Origin: Lactuca virosa
Lineage: Eukaryota > Streptophyta > Magnoliopsida > Asterales > Asteraceae
Length of the DNA: 64,000 nucleotides
Assembly (NCBI GenBank): GCA_928212115.1
Contig: CAKMRJ010005523.1
Span: 142,974,979 to 143,038,978, forward strand
Reading direction: 5' to 3'
The notes beneath the pieces are model-generated. The model searched no databases and was not told where the DNA came from. It worked only from the letters and a program-made list of their open reading frames with translations. Shown piece after piece: positions 34,684 to 46,736 of this stretch (its first letter is position 1; every line of letters begins with the position of its first letter). The translations under genes were made by a program, and so were the position numbers.

Positions 34684-37600
34684 TCATATACTAATAAAAG
34701 CATAGTTATTAGTGTCACTTGTCATTTTTTTATGATTTATCTTTTCTTTTAAAATGCTCTATAACAATCTCACTTGTCATTTTCTTAGTATTTTTTATTT
34801 TTCTTAAAGTATTGATATTGATAATTAGTCGATAAGTATTGATGTTATAATTAGCCGATAATTAATTGTATTTATATATATTCAATGAATCCTACAAAAT
34901 CGATTATAATTAGTCGATAAGTATCTTTCTATGTTTTTTACATTCCATAAATGTTCAATAGATAAAAGCTTTATATACATCTTTGTGGATTTGTATCGTT
35001 CTTTGTGTCTTCATCTCACGTTTTAGTTTTGATTCCATATGTTTGCAATTCTGCAACCTTATGGTCACATTCATTTTTATTTGTATATAATAAGTTGTAG
35101 ATTGTAAACAATCATATTGAGTCTTTTGAGTTCTGGTATAACATTGAGAAATAAAGCATAAAGTTATTTTTTGAGTTTTGAAGTAAATATATTTACTTAC
35201 CAAACACAAAATTAATAGACTATAATGTTTCGTACTATTTAGCTTCAACTTTAAAGAGTCCAAAACCAAAGATACATTTTGACTCATGAATCACACAAAT
35301 AAATGAACTCAAATCAGATGTGGAGTAAGAGCATTTAAAAAAATCAAGTCTATAACATAATAATGTGAAGTCTATTGGACTTTAATCATTTTAAAAAACA
35401 TACATGGTACACAGATTCGTTAGCTGTGAATTATAGTTTGATATTATTATATATAGCAATGTGAATTGTCAAGATTTTGTACTAGATATGTAAATATTGA
35501 GCTTTATTGCATATTTTTTTTACTTTAAGGATATATAAGGTTTTCTACTTCTTTCTGATGTTACAAGAAGTGACAGACAGTAGGTGGTGATAGGCAGTGC
35601 AATTGAAGATGTGTCAGCATCCACACATTGATAAATGGTACAAGCTTCCCGAAGAAGTTATAACTATGGTTTATTTTGTATCTTGATACAAGTGATTACA
35701 CCCTTTATATAATCTCAATTGCAGACCTCCACGCTATTTAACGAAAGGATTAATTCAATAAAGATTAACGTTCTATTTATAGTTTGTGCATTATATCATC
35801 CTACTTCCATTTTCACACTAAGGAATTATACTTTGTAAAAATTAAAGTAATTTTAATCTTTTTTGATATAATCTAATTTACTAAGTTTGAGCAAAGTGTT
35901 GTTGTGTAGTTTTGTGTTTTTTCTTATCTTTTTTCTGTGATTAATTCTCTAATCAATGAAGTGTCATGCTAGATATTTAGAAATTTTATTCTTTTAGCTA
36001 ATTGGTTTAGTGAAGTAATGGTGTGTGGAAAGCAACTGGTTGTTCTTTAGGAGTTACTTACTGATGGCAAGGACTCGGTAAATGTTGTTAGTGATCGCAT
36101 GTTGCTTTTTCTTTTTGCAATAGATATGGTCATGTAAAAATTATGGTGGTGATGTTCAGACTGATTGTTAGCACAAGGTAGTATTACTATATTAACTTTT
36201 TTTTATCTTTTTTTATCCAAGTCCACTTGATGTGTTCATTTTTATCGCAGTCCAGTAATAATTAAGAAGTTTGAAAGTGGGGTGATGATCATCTAGAATA
36301 AGTCCCAAAGTGATGAAAAGGTAAAGCATTTTACATGTGACATTAGTTATAAACTTTTATGTCCCTTGATAGGTTTTTCTTTAATTATATTTTAATCTTA
36401 CGCATTTTCAAAAATAATATCTACAAAAGATTGAAACCATGCAATTCATCTTAATGTTAATGTCGTCGGAATTGTAATGACTTACAAACATGATGAATAA
36501 GGGACTATCATGAGATTTTTACAATTGTTTAGTTTTACGGATATATTGGAAGAAACTGTTAAAGAATTTATTTGTCCTTCTTTGTAGATATAGAAGTGTT
36601 GCATTGACAAAAGACTAGAAGAGGCAATAATAGTCTACCTTGGAAATATTGATCAAAGTGGCACTTGAAGGCTCTTAAAGGTATTTGGTATATGTTATGG
36701 TTTTCTTTAGTTAATTTCTTTGTTATGCTACTTTGGGTAAATTTGTGGTAGGTTGAATTGGCTATATTATTGCTTGCTGTTTGTTTTGCATATTGTATTT
36801 TAGTATCAATAATTCAACTGATGGACTTTTAATTTTTCTAGATTATGTATTTTGATCAAGGTGAAAACGGTGGGGAAATATGAATTAGTACAAGTCAGTA
36901 GAGCTTGGTCTTTGTTTAGCTTGTGCATACTATGATATGAACATTTCAATCAACACTGCCAGGTGAGATGGGGGATTGAACCTTATACGTTAGGTTAGGG
37001 TAACAACTTTCGTATGGACGCAATCAATTAAACCATGTGCTTTAATCGGGTCTGGAATGTTTGACCCTATTTTGTTAGTTTTCTAATGGATTATGGAAAA
37101 TTGATTCATTTCCCTCCCTTCAGATGCATGGTGATTTGGTGATGGATGTGACATGGGCACTTATTCGACCAATCAATACTTTAGCATTCATTTGTATGAG
37201 TTATTCCAGCTCAACTAATCAATTATAAGAATTTGAATATGCAAATAGTCACCTTCTTCCAGTAATATGTGCATATGGGTCCTTCTTTACAGATGTAAAT
37301 CTTCATGTTAATATTTTCATATGGTTCTATTCATTAAAATCTTAATCTTATATAAAAGAATTGAAGTTTAGATCAGTTGTTTACCTTAACCTAGTAAGAT
37401 GTTGGTCACATATTGTTGTTGTTTTACAAGCGACACAACTTTATTTCTCTCGCATTCATTCATACCCATCACTACTTTCTTTAAATAAAAAAAAACATTC
37501 AAGGTGAAGATGGTAAATATGGTCCATGGTTTTCGTATGATGGGGGAAACAAACTATTTTTCATTTCAATGATAAGAGATACAAAAATGGCATTAAAGTA

Positions 37601-38460
37601 GTTGTAAGAGTTGCCAAGTTTTTTAGAAAACAATGAGATTTCAATATGTATGGTTTCAAATAAACTAAAAAGTGATAGTTTCATCATTGCAGTGGATGGG
37701 CTCGAAAACTTTGTCAGATTCCAGTTGTGCCAGTAAAAAAGAATTAAATTTGAGCTCAATCATAACCACACCAATTAAGGATGTGAAGTTTCGCGAAATA
37801 TGTAAAATTTCATAAGAATCTCACTAAGGGAATCAACATCACCATTGTGGAAGAATCCTTATGTGAAGCCGATTTCTAGGTTTCCAATCAAAGCTATTTT
37901 GGAATAATTATGTTTGATTTCTAGATTTGTTAGAATATTTGTGTATTTCTATATGGTTTGTAGAAATCTATCATTAAAGGAGTATTTAGGTATTTTTTTT
38001 TACCCAATGGAAATGTTTAGTATTGAATTTCATTGAATATACAATTACTCATTTGCATCCTTACACGTAAATGGAATGGAAATGTTTCATATGTCAATGC
38101 CCCAACAAATTAGCAATATATGATCTTTGTATATATATGATTTATAACCTACTTTGCGCGTTCTTTTGAGTATCCTTTAGATAATGTCAGTATACAATAT
38201 CATTATTTTTTACATTAATTCACATTTCATTATACACTATCATTATTTTTTCATTACCACATAAATAAAAATTTTCTAATATATATTGAAAAATAATTTC
38301 ACATATTTATTTCAATCAACGATTATAATTTTACATAAATAAAAAAACATAAATCTCTTAGTTAATAATTTGTTGAAAATTATTGATTAATAGTTATAAG
38401 TTTTTACTATAAAAATTTAATTGTTTTTGTAACCATGCTTCCTAATGGGTATAACCTAGT
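34684..38460 (+). mobile_element. Possible 3.8-kb Helitron with gene-like fragments
   Basis: The left end TCATATACTAATAAAAG resembles the starts of the short Helitron-like elements. The right end is a hairpin (CCAT, ATGG at 38433-38448) followed by CTAGT (38456-38460) and T. The last 180 bp resemble the 3' part of 15644-16124 in the opposite orientation. Between 35,900 and 37,000 there are exon-like pieces flanked by GT and AG signals, but I recognise no protein. The left flank is G, not the usual A. Confidence 0.3.
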
Positions 38461-38770
38461 TTATAATACTCAACTTGAATTTTAATCATAATAGTAATAG
38501 AATGAGTCTACTTTATAATACTCCACTTGAATTTTAATCATAATAGTAATAGAACGAGTCATTACAATCATTTTTCAATCATAGATGTTAACATACATAT
38601 ATTTACGATATTATATCAAAATTTATATAATATTTATAGTAGGATGATAACAAATAACAAAATGTTTGTAGATAATGTCATTTATGACTTAATAAATTAT
38701 TTATATTATATTGATAATTTATGAATTTCAAATATTATATCAAAATTTATATAATATTAATAATAAAATG

Positions 38771-38918
38771 TTTTTTTTTCGAACCGGTAAATATAAATAT
38801 ATAATGTATTCCTAAATTAACATTTAATTCCACATATCTCTACGACGAGACTTGAACATTCGGCCTCCAATAAGAAGGACCCAACTAATACCGTTGGGCT
38901 AGAAGTCATTGGGTATTC
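38771..38918 (-). mobile_element. tRNA-derived SINE
   Basis: On the minus strand a 148-bp unit has an internal RNA polymerase III promoter: A box TAGCCCAACGG (complement of 38891-38901) and B box GTTCAAGTC (complement of 38849-38857), 33 bp apart. It ends in an A-rich tail. ATAATAAAATG occurs on both sides (38760-38770 and 38919-38929), an 11-bp target duplication. Nearby DNA is itself AT-repetitive, so part of the flank match could be local. Confidence 0.75.
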
Positions 38919-38929
38919 ATAATAAAATG

Positions 38930-39423
38930 TTAACAAATAAAATAAAACTTTTATAGTATTCATAATAGAATGTCATTTATTATATCAAAATTTATGAAAT
39001 GTTAACAAATAATAAAATATTTGTAGTATTCATAACATAATGTCATTTATAACTTGAATAAATTATTTTTATTGAATTGATAATATACATTTTAAATTAA
39101 ATTCCAATTTTCTTTAGTAATAACAATTATTTATTTAATTTTGTTTATATTTTACGTAATGTATGATTTCTCCTTTTTATGGATGTATGTTAATTGTTCA
39201 AACATTTCCTTAATCTAGATATTTTGTATTACTATGACAATCATATTTCCTAAAAAACAACATGCCAATTGTTTATTCAAAATTTAATATTTAACATAAA
39301 ATGCTCTCCAAATCATTTATTAATTATATTAATTACTTGATTAATAATTAAGTTGGATTAACTAATCTACTCTCTTGATCATTCTAATCTAATGAGTCGA
39401 AAGTACATTTTGAAAAAAAAAAC

Positions 39424-39429
<6 letters not shown>
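38930..39429. other. AT-rich DNA
   Basis: No gene seen. It has short local repeats such as ATAATAAAATGTTAACAAAT. Confidence 0.6.
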
Positions 39430-39499
<70 letters not shown>

Positions 39500-39546
39500 A
39501 CATTCAAATCCTCGAGGTATGAAATTTTTAGTAAAATATGAGTTTT

Positions 39547-39592
<46 letters not shown>
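39430..39592. repeat. Two TA arrays enclosing a duplicated LTR end
   Basis: TA array 39430-39496, then a 56-bp copy of the first bases of the family D LTR (39495-39550), then a second TA array (39551-39592) leading into the LTR proper. The 56-bp copy differs from the LTR at one base. Confidence 0.9.
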
Positions 39593-39595
<3 letters not shown>

Positions 39596-41231
39596 ACATT
39601 CAAATCCTCGAGGTATGAAATTTTAAGTAAAATATGAGTTTTGAGAGAGTCACAACGTGGCCTGGCCGTGAGAGACGTGAGTCTCTTCTAAGTGTCACGA
39701 ATTGATATTATGATGGGACGTGACACCTAATCAGAGGAAAACCCTAATTTCCGGACTTGGATCCTATTTAAAGGAAGTGAGGGGCTAAGATTTCTTTCAC
39801 CCTCAGCCTCCATCACCTCATAAACCGCCTTATCTTGGTGTTTTTAGTTGCTTTTGAAGGAAGGAGAAGGCTTTTGTAGTGTTGTGTGCATCTTGGCAAA
39901 CCTTAGGACTTCGTTTGTGCAACTCTAGACCTTTATAAGTGTTCAAGATCCAAAATTTATTGTTCTAGGTTGCTATATCCAAATTTCTGTCCCTTCATCT
40001 TCAAGTTTGAGAAAGTTGAAATGGTGGGATCCCACAAAATTGGTAACTTTATGGATCCTTGAGGTCCTTTGAGTGTTACATGCTTTGGATCTGAAGTTTG
40101 CTAGTGTATTGAACCCATGCATGAGATTCCTGGTGTTGTTTCTCCACTTTTGACCTAGTTTGAGCTTTAGACTCACAATGGGCATGCATGGACGAAAAGC
40201 ATCGATCTTTAGGTTGTACTGGACGTTAGGAAGCCTTCTGGATGGAATTGATGGATGGCTTAATGTATTGAGAGTTGAATACATTAAGTTGAGAAAGACC
40301 GACTTCACGACGTGATAGCCTCCTCATCACGACATGACGACTCGGGACTTCCCAGTTATTTTAGACTGATTATGTCATGACGTGATGGCATGATCATCAC
40401 AACGTGAAGGTAGCTTGAATCGTGACTGAGTTGGATCGTGACCGAGTTTGTGATCATTAGGCCAAGTTCGTTTTCCCCACGACGTGACCAAGGGATGGTC
40501 ACAATGTGAGAGTCAGCTGATTGTGATGTTGACTGTTGACTTTGATTCTGACTGTTGAGTTGTTGATGTGGGTTGACTTTAGGTCAAATTGATAGTTATA
40601 GAGTATAAACTAAGGTTGGACTTCGTTTGATTCGATAGGTGAGTTGTAGCACCTGTTTTGAGGCATCGAGTTGTGGTTTATCTAACTTCTTGAGAAAGGT
40701 GAGTCCTCTCACTATAATATGTAGGTTGCTAGATTATCTTTGTGACTCTTGCATGAAAGACTGTGGTTAGATCACATCACCTGTATGAAAGATTATGGTT
40801 GGATCACAACACTTGTATGTAAGACTGCGGTTGGATCACAACACTTGTATGTAAAGATTGTGGTTGGATCACAACACTGTTTGTCGTTATGAATTGCATG
40901 GAAGACCATGTTTGGATCATGGCAGAAAGGTTATGATTGGGTTGTAATCTAGATGTGATTGTAAGACTATGCTTGGATAATAACTTTCACATAGGGTTGG
41001 AATACACCCCTAGGACTGGGCCCACTGATATGTTTGGTATGTGGTATTTTGGTGGAATTCACTATGCTTTGTGCTTACAATTTGTGGTTTTAACATTTTT
41101 AGGTACTTCCAGTTCCAAGCGGAATGCCCGGCTTGACTGCACATTTTACTATGACTGATTTTGGAACAAATATTGTGTGAATTGATAATTTAAAAAATAA
41201 ATTTTTTTATTAGTATTTATGGGATGTTACA
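39591..41231 (+). repeat. Family D 5' LTR
   Basis: About 1641 bp, from TAATAACATTC (a mutated TGTAACATCC) to GGGATGTTACA. It contains degenerate TCACGACGTGA palindromes at about 39645-39725 and 40305-40510, a TATA-like CTATTTAAAG (39764-39773), a candidate intron (40699-41102) and a minisatellite (about 40750-40985) with AGACTGTGGTTGGATCACAA units. Confidence 0.9.
40699..41102 (+). other. Candidate LTR intron, family D (best preserved)
   Basis: The donor AG|GTGAGT is at 40697-40704. Box GAATTCACT (41055-41063), branch-point-like CTTAC (41074-41078), a T-rich stretch and TTTTTAG|GTAC (acceptor G at 41102) follow. The interval is 404 nt. The branch A is 25 nt from the acceptor, as in plant introns. 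No expression evidence is available. Confidence 0.5.
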
Positions 41232-41234
41232 AGT

Positions 41235-41247
41235 TAGTATCAGAGCC
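41235..41247 (+). promoter_or_regulatory. Primer-binding site of family D
   Basis: TAGTATCAGAGCC, one mismatch to the initiator tRNA-Met site, three bases after the LTR. Confidence 0.85.
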
Positions 41248-42063
41248 TTAGTTTGAGTGATTCGAGCATGCACTTGGTGTGTCTGAAATAAAACATAGGA
41301 ATTGATAATCTTTTTAAAGGAAAAAAAAATTTCTGAAACGATTTTTACAAATAAAGGAGTGCGATGCATGCAATCGGTCGAGCTCAATTAAGTGATTCCC
41401 AAAATACCCGTACGTGAGTGATATATTTAGTATGTCCTTATGTGAATTGCATGCTAGAATAGGGCTAAGGATACCTTCACGAATCGTATGATAGAATTCC
41501 ATGATTTGTTTGATGCCTTGTAGCCTAGGAGGAATGGGATGTTATGCTTTATAGGGTGTCTATATTGGCAAAGTTAATTTCTAAGTGTATGTTTAAAAAT
41601 TGTATACAATTAGGATCATATAGCCTTAGAATGATTGATTTAGCCTTATTTCATATTCATTGTCTAGTTGTGGGCTTAGGGTAGAATCATTTATTCGATG
41701 GTCTATTTGATCCCGTACTATGTATAATATTCATGTATAAGGCAACCGACAGTGTTAATAGAAGTTCCTAGTATCACAGAGGCCAGCGTGACGAGGATAC
41801 CTAGGAGAGCCTAGGGAGTTCTATAGTAGGATATGTATGTTGTTTAGCATAGGGCTTATGCAAGTTTCCATGGTAAAGTGACTTAGAGGATTCAAGATGA
41901 TTCTTTAGGAAAGTACTGATAGGTCTGGAATGTAGTATCGCTCGTACTTTTGGAAGCTCAAGATCTATACTCGAATCAAGGAAATTCATGGAGATCCTAA
42001 GGAGCTTACACTGTGAGAGTTCTCTCAAGTATATTCTGATTGTTTATATGTTTGTATTTTAGT
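41248..42063 (+). other. Leader of family D
   Basis: About 0.8 kb without coding signal. It ends TTTGTATTTTAG (acceptor-like, 42060-42062) one base before the gag ATG at 42064. Confidence 0.65.
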
Positions 42064-43297
42064 ATGGTGGTAAGCACTCGAGGAGGAGGTTCTGGTTCTG
42101 GTTCTGGTTTTGGCTTTGGTGTTGAACCAATTGTTGAGATGTTACGCGAGTTCATTACGTCATAGATTACTCGTGGTATTCTAGACGTGACTCCTATAAT
42201 TGTTGGTACCATCATGGAGAGGATCATGGATCTATTGGATAATCACTTAGTAGCCTTTCGTGCAGAGATTATGGCCGGTCAGTTAGGGGCACGAACTCTC
42301 TCTTTTCGGGAGTTTAAAGCTTGTGGATTCCTAAAGTTCTTCAGGAAGAAGGACCCTATTGCTAGCCGAAGGTGGATCACTGACATGGAAAATGATTAGC
42401 GGACGCGTTTCTTCCCCGATAGGTCGAAAGTGGGATTTACATCTTGCTTTCTAAGGAACCAAGCTCACGACTGGTGGGAGGAGATTGGTCACGCTTTGGG
42501 ATCTGAGGCCATGGCGACCATGTCTTGGATAAGTTTGCGACGAGATTTAGAGTTGAGTTCGTACATGCTATAGAGGTGCAATTGTTGGCGAGGAAGTTCC
42601 AGGACCTTCGCCAGACTACGAAGATTGTGGCGAAGATCACCACAAGTTCAGGGAGAGAGCCTTGTTGGTTCTGTAGTATGTTGCAGATGAGGAAAGGAAA
42701 ACGAGATACCACAACATGCTCAAGGATGACATTCAAGAGTTTGTGAGCATGTCGAGCTACAAGACCCTAGAGGACATGATTGCTAGAGCCCGAGAATGGG
42801 AGATTGAGTTGGAGCTTCAGACAAAGCACAAGTCGGTGCTGGTACAAACAACGGTGGGCCAGGAGAAGAGGCCCAAAACTTTTGATTCTCGTTCTAGGGG
42901 CCAGTACGGCCCGAGCCGTTGCGGAAAGTTCGGAAAGTTGCACGATGGAGCCTGTCGAGCAGCGGGTTCGGTTTGTTTTAAGTGTGGCCAGGCATTACAT
43001 TTTGGTAGGGATTGCCCTCGTGGAGCATTGATATGTTTCCACTACAATCAGACAGGCCACAAGAAGGCCAATTACCTAACCTGTCTAGCTCCATGGCACC
43101 GAAAATGTATCAGGGCTCAAGTGATTCACTTAAGCGACGAGACCTTGAAAGCAGCTTTTTCAAGTGTCAGTAGTGGAACATTCGGTCAATCGGGGAAGGT
43201 TTTTGTGCTCGAGATTGATAGGATGAGTAGTGGCGACACCCGCACCAGCCACCAGGTCAAGGCAGAGGCTCCCATGGTGAAGAGCAGGACATTCTAG
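42064..43297 (+). pseudogene. Family D gag with two zinc knuckles
   Basis: Gag begins at ATG 42064 with a Gly/Ser-rich start. Capsid-like segments include FREFKACGFLKFF and HDWWEEIGHAL, but stops and frameshifts between about 42160 and 42720 break it. The last part is in one frame from 42716: DMIARAREWEIELE, then a CCHC knuckle (CFKCGQALHFGRDCP) and a second, altered one (CFHYNQTGHKKANYLTC). TAG at 43295-43297 ends this frame; the same frame continues into the protease. Two knuckles in tandem are also seen in family C. Confidence 0.88.
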
Positions 43298-44586
43298 TTG
43301 ATAGCCGAGGAGGCACGAGCAGCACCAGATGTCGTTACCGGTATGTATATTTACCATGTATTTTACTGCTTTTTGTGTTTATGCTTATGTTTTATCTTAT
43401 CATGTATAGAGACATTTTTAGTCAATGATATGATTGCTAATGTTTTGTTCGATTCGGGTGCTACCCGATCATTATTGTCTCTTGCGCTTATCAAAAAGTT
43501 TAGCGATGATACATGGACTTTAGATTATCCGTTGGAGGTGGAGATTGTTGATGATCGTTCAGTGAGTGCTCCGAGAGTTCATTGGGGATGTATTCTAAAT
43601 ATGTTTAGTGAGAGATAATCGATTGATATAGTTCCAATTCCTCTGCGAGGGTCGAGGGTTATAGTGGGTATGGATTGGTTTGGGACCTAATGGGGCTATG
43701 ATTGATTGTGAGCATCAGTTAGTGAGAGTTCGAACCCCAAGTGGGGGAGAACTGGTTATTCATGGAGAGGATGCTCATCATGGACCGACAGTCTATTCAG
43801 CTACAAGAGCTAGCATGTATATTCAAAAGGGGTGCATAAGATTCAAAGCTTTTGTAGTGGATACGCGAATTGAGGGGAAGAACACTATGGACGACATGCC
43901 CATCGTTTAGGAGTTCCCTGATATGTTTATCGAGGATTTGCCAGGAGTGCCTCTTGAGAGGCAGGTTGAGTTTTGGATTAATCTGATTCCGGGTGCGGCA
44001 CCGATAGCCAAGGCACCTTATCGCTTAGCTCCTCCATAGATGCAGGAGTTGTCTACACAACTGCAGGAGCTGTTAGACAAAGGATTCATTAGACCGAGTA
44101 GTTCACCATGGGCAACACGGATTATCTTTGTAAAAAAAAGGATGGTTTGTACATGATGTAAATTAACTATCAGGAGTTGAAGAAGTTGATGGTGAAGAAT
44201 CGTTATCCACTTCCGATGATAGATGAATTATATGATCAGCTTCAGGGTACATCTTGGTTCTCCAAGATTAATTTGAGATGGGGCTATCATCAGATGAGGT
44301 TCGGAGATAATAATGTGCAGAAGACGGCCTTCAAGAATTGTTATGGTCATTTCAAGTTTGTGGTGATTCCATTCGGGCTCACCAACGCGCCGGAAACGTT
44401 CATGGATCTCATGAATCGGGTGTGCAAGTCGATGTTGGATCAGTCACTGATAGTGTTTATTAATGATATCTTGTTCTACTCTAAGACCAATGAGAACCCG
44501 AGGAGCATCTACGGGAGGTTTGGAGACCTTGAGGGGGGAGAGGCTTTATCCTAAGTTTTCCAAATGTGAGTTTCGGTTGTGCGAAG
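43298..44586 (+). pseudogene. Family D protease and first half of reverse transcriptase
   Basis: The protease has the active site VLFDSGATRSLLS and, further on, VIVGMDWF, followed by a frame change. A GT..AG segment of 69 nt (43341-43409) lies between the sequence after the knuckles and ETFLVND. The reverse transcriptase begins with [26 protein letters not shown] and FSKINLRWGYHQM. The catalytic box reads FINDI instead of FIDDI: one of the two catalytic Asp residues is Asn, so polymerase activity would be lost even without the frameshifts. A stop lies at 43908-43910. The frame runs into the family C insertion at 44587. Confidence 0.9.
43341..43409 (+). other. In-frame 69-nt GT..AG segment between Gag and protease
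   Basis: It starts GTATGTATAT and ends CATGTATAG, is U-rich, a multiple of three and free of stops. Removing it joins the codons at the position where family B has continuous VVTGTFLLNN. Read through, it would add a hydrophobic stretch (YHVFYCFLCLCLCFILSC). A micro-intron is favoured; a translated membrane-like insert is the alternative. Confidence 0.5.
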
Positions 44587-44770
44587 TGTAACATCTCAAA
44601 AATCACAATAAATTTAAACATTTTAAAACAACCCATTTACTGAAAAGAAGTGTTTACATAATCATTGTTTTTAAAACATTATTTAAAAATAGCCTCCCAA
44701 GATCCAATCAATCATAAAACCAAGGATGTGTACGGTCATGCCCTCACTTTGCAACGGTCCTTTGAAATAC

Positions 44771-45610
44771 CTAAAACAAAACTAAAACTGTAAGTCAACG
44801 CTTAGTGAGTTCCCCCAAACTACCACCACACAAACATAACAAACAAGCATGCAAACATGAGCAACTAGTCTGATTGGACCGCCTCGTAGGGCCTACAGCC
44901 TATCTAGACCGCTCTACGAGCAGCCGACCCGACTGGACCACCTCGCAGGGCCTACAGCCTATCCGAACCGCTCTACGAGCCGCTGGCCTGACTAGACTGC
45001 CTCTTTAGGGCCTATAGCCTATCCAGTCGTCCCCGAGTGTCTTGGCCTACAACACAAAGCACGATCGCCTCAACCCAAACCAACATGTCGACATATGCAA
45101 CAAACAAACATGAACACAAAACCGGTAAATACAAATAGTCATACGGATTTGAAGGATCACAACAACATAAGCAACCCATGGACTCCCCATCCAACGCTTT
45201 GGACGAAAAATTATAGGGCCTCCCTAGAAGTTTTCGTCCAACCCTTATAGGGTGGTCTAAGAGCCCAAATTCACAACTATCAATAAATTGCTAAATAGCC
45301 CCTGTACTTTTAATTAATTCTTTTAATTCCAAAATTAATTCCAAACTAAGTTCTGATTAAATATTAAAATAATATGATTTCTAATTAATATATTTATTTC
45401 CATAATACATTAATACATCATTTATTATAATTTATTAATCAAATAATAAATTCTTTCTCTTTCTCAATAGGTCATCCTCTCTAGTTGCTAGTATGAAGGC
45501 AACCCAAAAGGACTATGCTACTATTAATTCAAGTAAATACCAATTATAGTTATGGGCTTAGACACCTAATCCAACACCTTCAACTTGTAAGTACACTAAG
45601 GAAAACTCAC
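44771..45610 (-). other. Candidate LTR intron, family C 3' LTR
   Basis: On the minus strand the donor AG|GTGAGT is the complement of 45605-45612. Box GAACTCACT, CTTAC and TTTTGTTTTAG|GTA (acceptor G at 44771) follow. The length of 840 nt includes about 400 bp of inserted copia LTR. Confidence 0.45.
45175..45577 (-). repeat. Truncated copia LTR inside family C 3' LTR
   Basis: Reverse complement begins TGTTGGATTAGGTGTCTAAG at 45577, the same start as the copia LTR at 22018, and later has TTTGGGTTGC. It stops before a copia LTR end and replaces about 60 bp present in the other family C LTR (near 52280-52340). Confidence 0.75.
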
Positions 45611-46722
45611 CTCTCAATCTGAACAATAACTGATAAGGTATCGGCTTCGAATCTCAACTCTACCCATCACCTATCCATGAAAAGTGACCAACTCTCAAAT
45701 ATAATCCAAAATACCCAAAATACACTTAGGTCAAACTTGGTCAAAGCCAATAGTAAAAAAAAGTCAACTCAGAACGAGTACGCCCAGCGTACTCGGCACG
45801 TACGCCCCGCGTACTCGCGATCTAGATCGGGGCTCCCTCCGACGTACGCCCAACGTACGACCAGGTACGCCCTGCGTACGCGACATCTTACCAACCTCAC
45901 TTTTGAGGACTTAATCCCTTAAGCCACATCGCTAAATTCTCATTTCTAGTCCCAAATGACACTCCAAACCATAAAGTTTCCAACTTTATGGTTCTACACC
46001 TCTAGATCAAGCCCAACAACAAAACCCTAACTTTTCTTAACCACGAAAGCTCTTAATAACTTGCATGGGGGAAACTAAGGGGAAAAGATCATATTTTTAT
46101 GACTCTAGACTTGGAAAAACGTATAAAAGGACAACCCGTGTGTTCTATAGCATGCCATGCAGAAGAAGGTCATAGTTTGGGGACAAAAGCTCATAAAATC
46201 ATCATATAACCAAGATCTAACAAGTTAATCATCAAGGTATGAACTTTGTACCTTCTGGAGATGAAGAATGATGCAAGACTTCCAGATCCAAGCTTGCTTC
46301 TAGCTTCCAAGCTTCACCACTACCTTCTTCTTCCTTTGGAACACACAAAAACACACACTCAAGCTTCAAAATGCAACAATGGGGCTAGGGTTTGCAAGAG
46401 AAGACGTTTCTAATGACGGGGGCTAGAAATTGGGTGGGGAAATGGGACTTAAGGTCTAATATATATGGTCCAAACCCTTAAGAATATGGTTTTCATCCAC
46501 ACAGAGTACGGCCAACGTACTCCCAAAATGACATCGTTTCCTTAAATGTTCCATACGCCCATCGTACCATGCTATACGCCCAGCGTACGTGTGTTCCGTC
46601 CAAATTTACAACAATGCCACTATGGGTCATTTTTGCAATACTTTCCATGCACAAGGCTGAAATACAAATAATCTTCATACATAAGGTCAAAATTAGAAGT
46701 ACCTCATCATTGCGATGTTACA

Positions 46723-46736
46723 ATTCTCCCTCATTG
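46723..46736 (-). promoter_or_regulatory. Polypurine tract of family C
   Basis: On the minus strand AATGAGGGAGAAT lies directly before TGTAACATC. Confidence 0.65.

Larger units (their letters stand above)
44587..46722 (-). repeat. Family C 3' LTR
   Basis: A 2136-bp LTR. In plus orientation it runs TGTAACATCTC to GATGTTACA. It has inverted GTACGC..GCGTAC repeats (45778-45879 and 46503-46589), a TATA-like stretch between the groups (about 46458), a candidate intron and a GCCTACAGCCTATC-type minisatellite (about 44869-45035). Confidence 0.92.

Noticed and set aside
38849..38901. A tRNA gene
   Set aside because: A and B boxes are present, but the cloverleaf is not, and the unit has an A-rich tail and target duplications, so a SINE fits better.
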